Below, piece by piece: positions 13,392 to 13,581 of a DNA stretch of 13,581 nucleotides. This DNA is from Ectocarpus siliculosus (lineage: Eukaryota > Sar > Phaeophyceae > Ectocarpales > Ectocarpaceae). Location: NCBI GenBank assembly GCA_000310025.1, contig FN649726.1, positions 770,697-784,277 on the forward strand, read 5' to 3'. A program made the position numbers and the translations under genes. Each line of letters opens with the position of its first letter. Within the stretch, counting starts at the first letter, position 1. The notes below the pieces were generated by a model that made no database searches, had not been told where the DNA came from, and saw only the letters and a list, made by a program, of their open reading frames with translations.

Positions 13392-13581
13392 GCACGTCGC
13401 CGAGCGAGCGGGTGTTTCGCAACTTGTAGGTATTGACGGAGTACACACCTTCCACCCCTTGCAGCAGGGATCCTGAGCGGGAAGGAAATAGGAATATCCA
13501 CACACACACCTCGAAGTTTGATGTTGATTTGTAGAGGTGTGTTGAAGCTAGGTGAATTCCGTTGGGGGGGGGGGGGGGGGG
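13392..13581 (+). other. Putative 3' UTR and G18 end
   Basis: 190 bp after the stop codon show no gene and no AATAAA signal. The sequence ends in 18 G (13564-13581), mirroring the window start. Confidence 0.4.

Overview
The window looks like nuclear DNA of a stramenopile eukaryote, most likely a brown alga (Ectocarpus-like). That is an inference from a secreted alpha-carbonic anhydrase split by many short introns with GTGAGT-type donor sites, the moderate-to-high GC content, pyrimidine-rich intron ends, and the remains of several eukaryotic transposon classes. There is no bacterial gene organisation. The window begins and ends with a run of 18 G.

Layout. (1) 1-309: non-coding, with two strong hairpins. 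(2) 310-1218 (+): the C-terminal part of a non-LTR retrotransposon reverse transcriptase, 5'-truncated, with the catalytic RT core missing. (3) 1219-2560: no recognisable gene, including a long T/C-rich tract. (4) 2570-3162: a complete 593-bp non-autonomous DNA transposon with about 68-bp terminal inverted repeats rich in CCCCACCGGTGGGG palindromes, flanked by a perfect 9-bp target-site duplication (AATAATAAA). It is best read as a Mutator-like MITE. (5) 3172-4141: upstream region of the gene that follows. (6) 4142-13391 (+): an alpha-carbonic anhydrase gene that I resolve into ten exons. They join in frame to 284 codons plus a stop: signal peptide, all three zinc ligands, the Glu/Thr gatekeeper residues and the conserved disulfide cysteines. 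(7) 5596-9058 (-): an intact LTR retrotransposon inserted antisense in intron 2 of that gene. Its two 258-bp LTRs are identical by eye and it has a 5-bp TTAAA target duplication, a polypurine tract, a gag-like ORF, several tandem repeats, and no visible pol gene.

The only host gene supported is the carbonic anhydrase. Its product would enter the secretory pathway and interconvert CO2 and bicarbonate outside the cytosol (periplasm/cell wall or an internal lumen), which would suit inorganic-carbon acquisition in a marine alga. The LTR element enlarges intron 2 from about 1.5 kb to 5.0 kb but breaks no exon. The most unusual material is the gag-only LTR element with its satellite-like interior and non-canonical ends, the palindrome-rich MITE, and the carbonic anhydrase's apparent lack of the usual proton-shuttle histidine.
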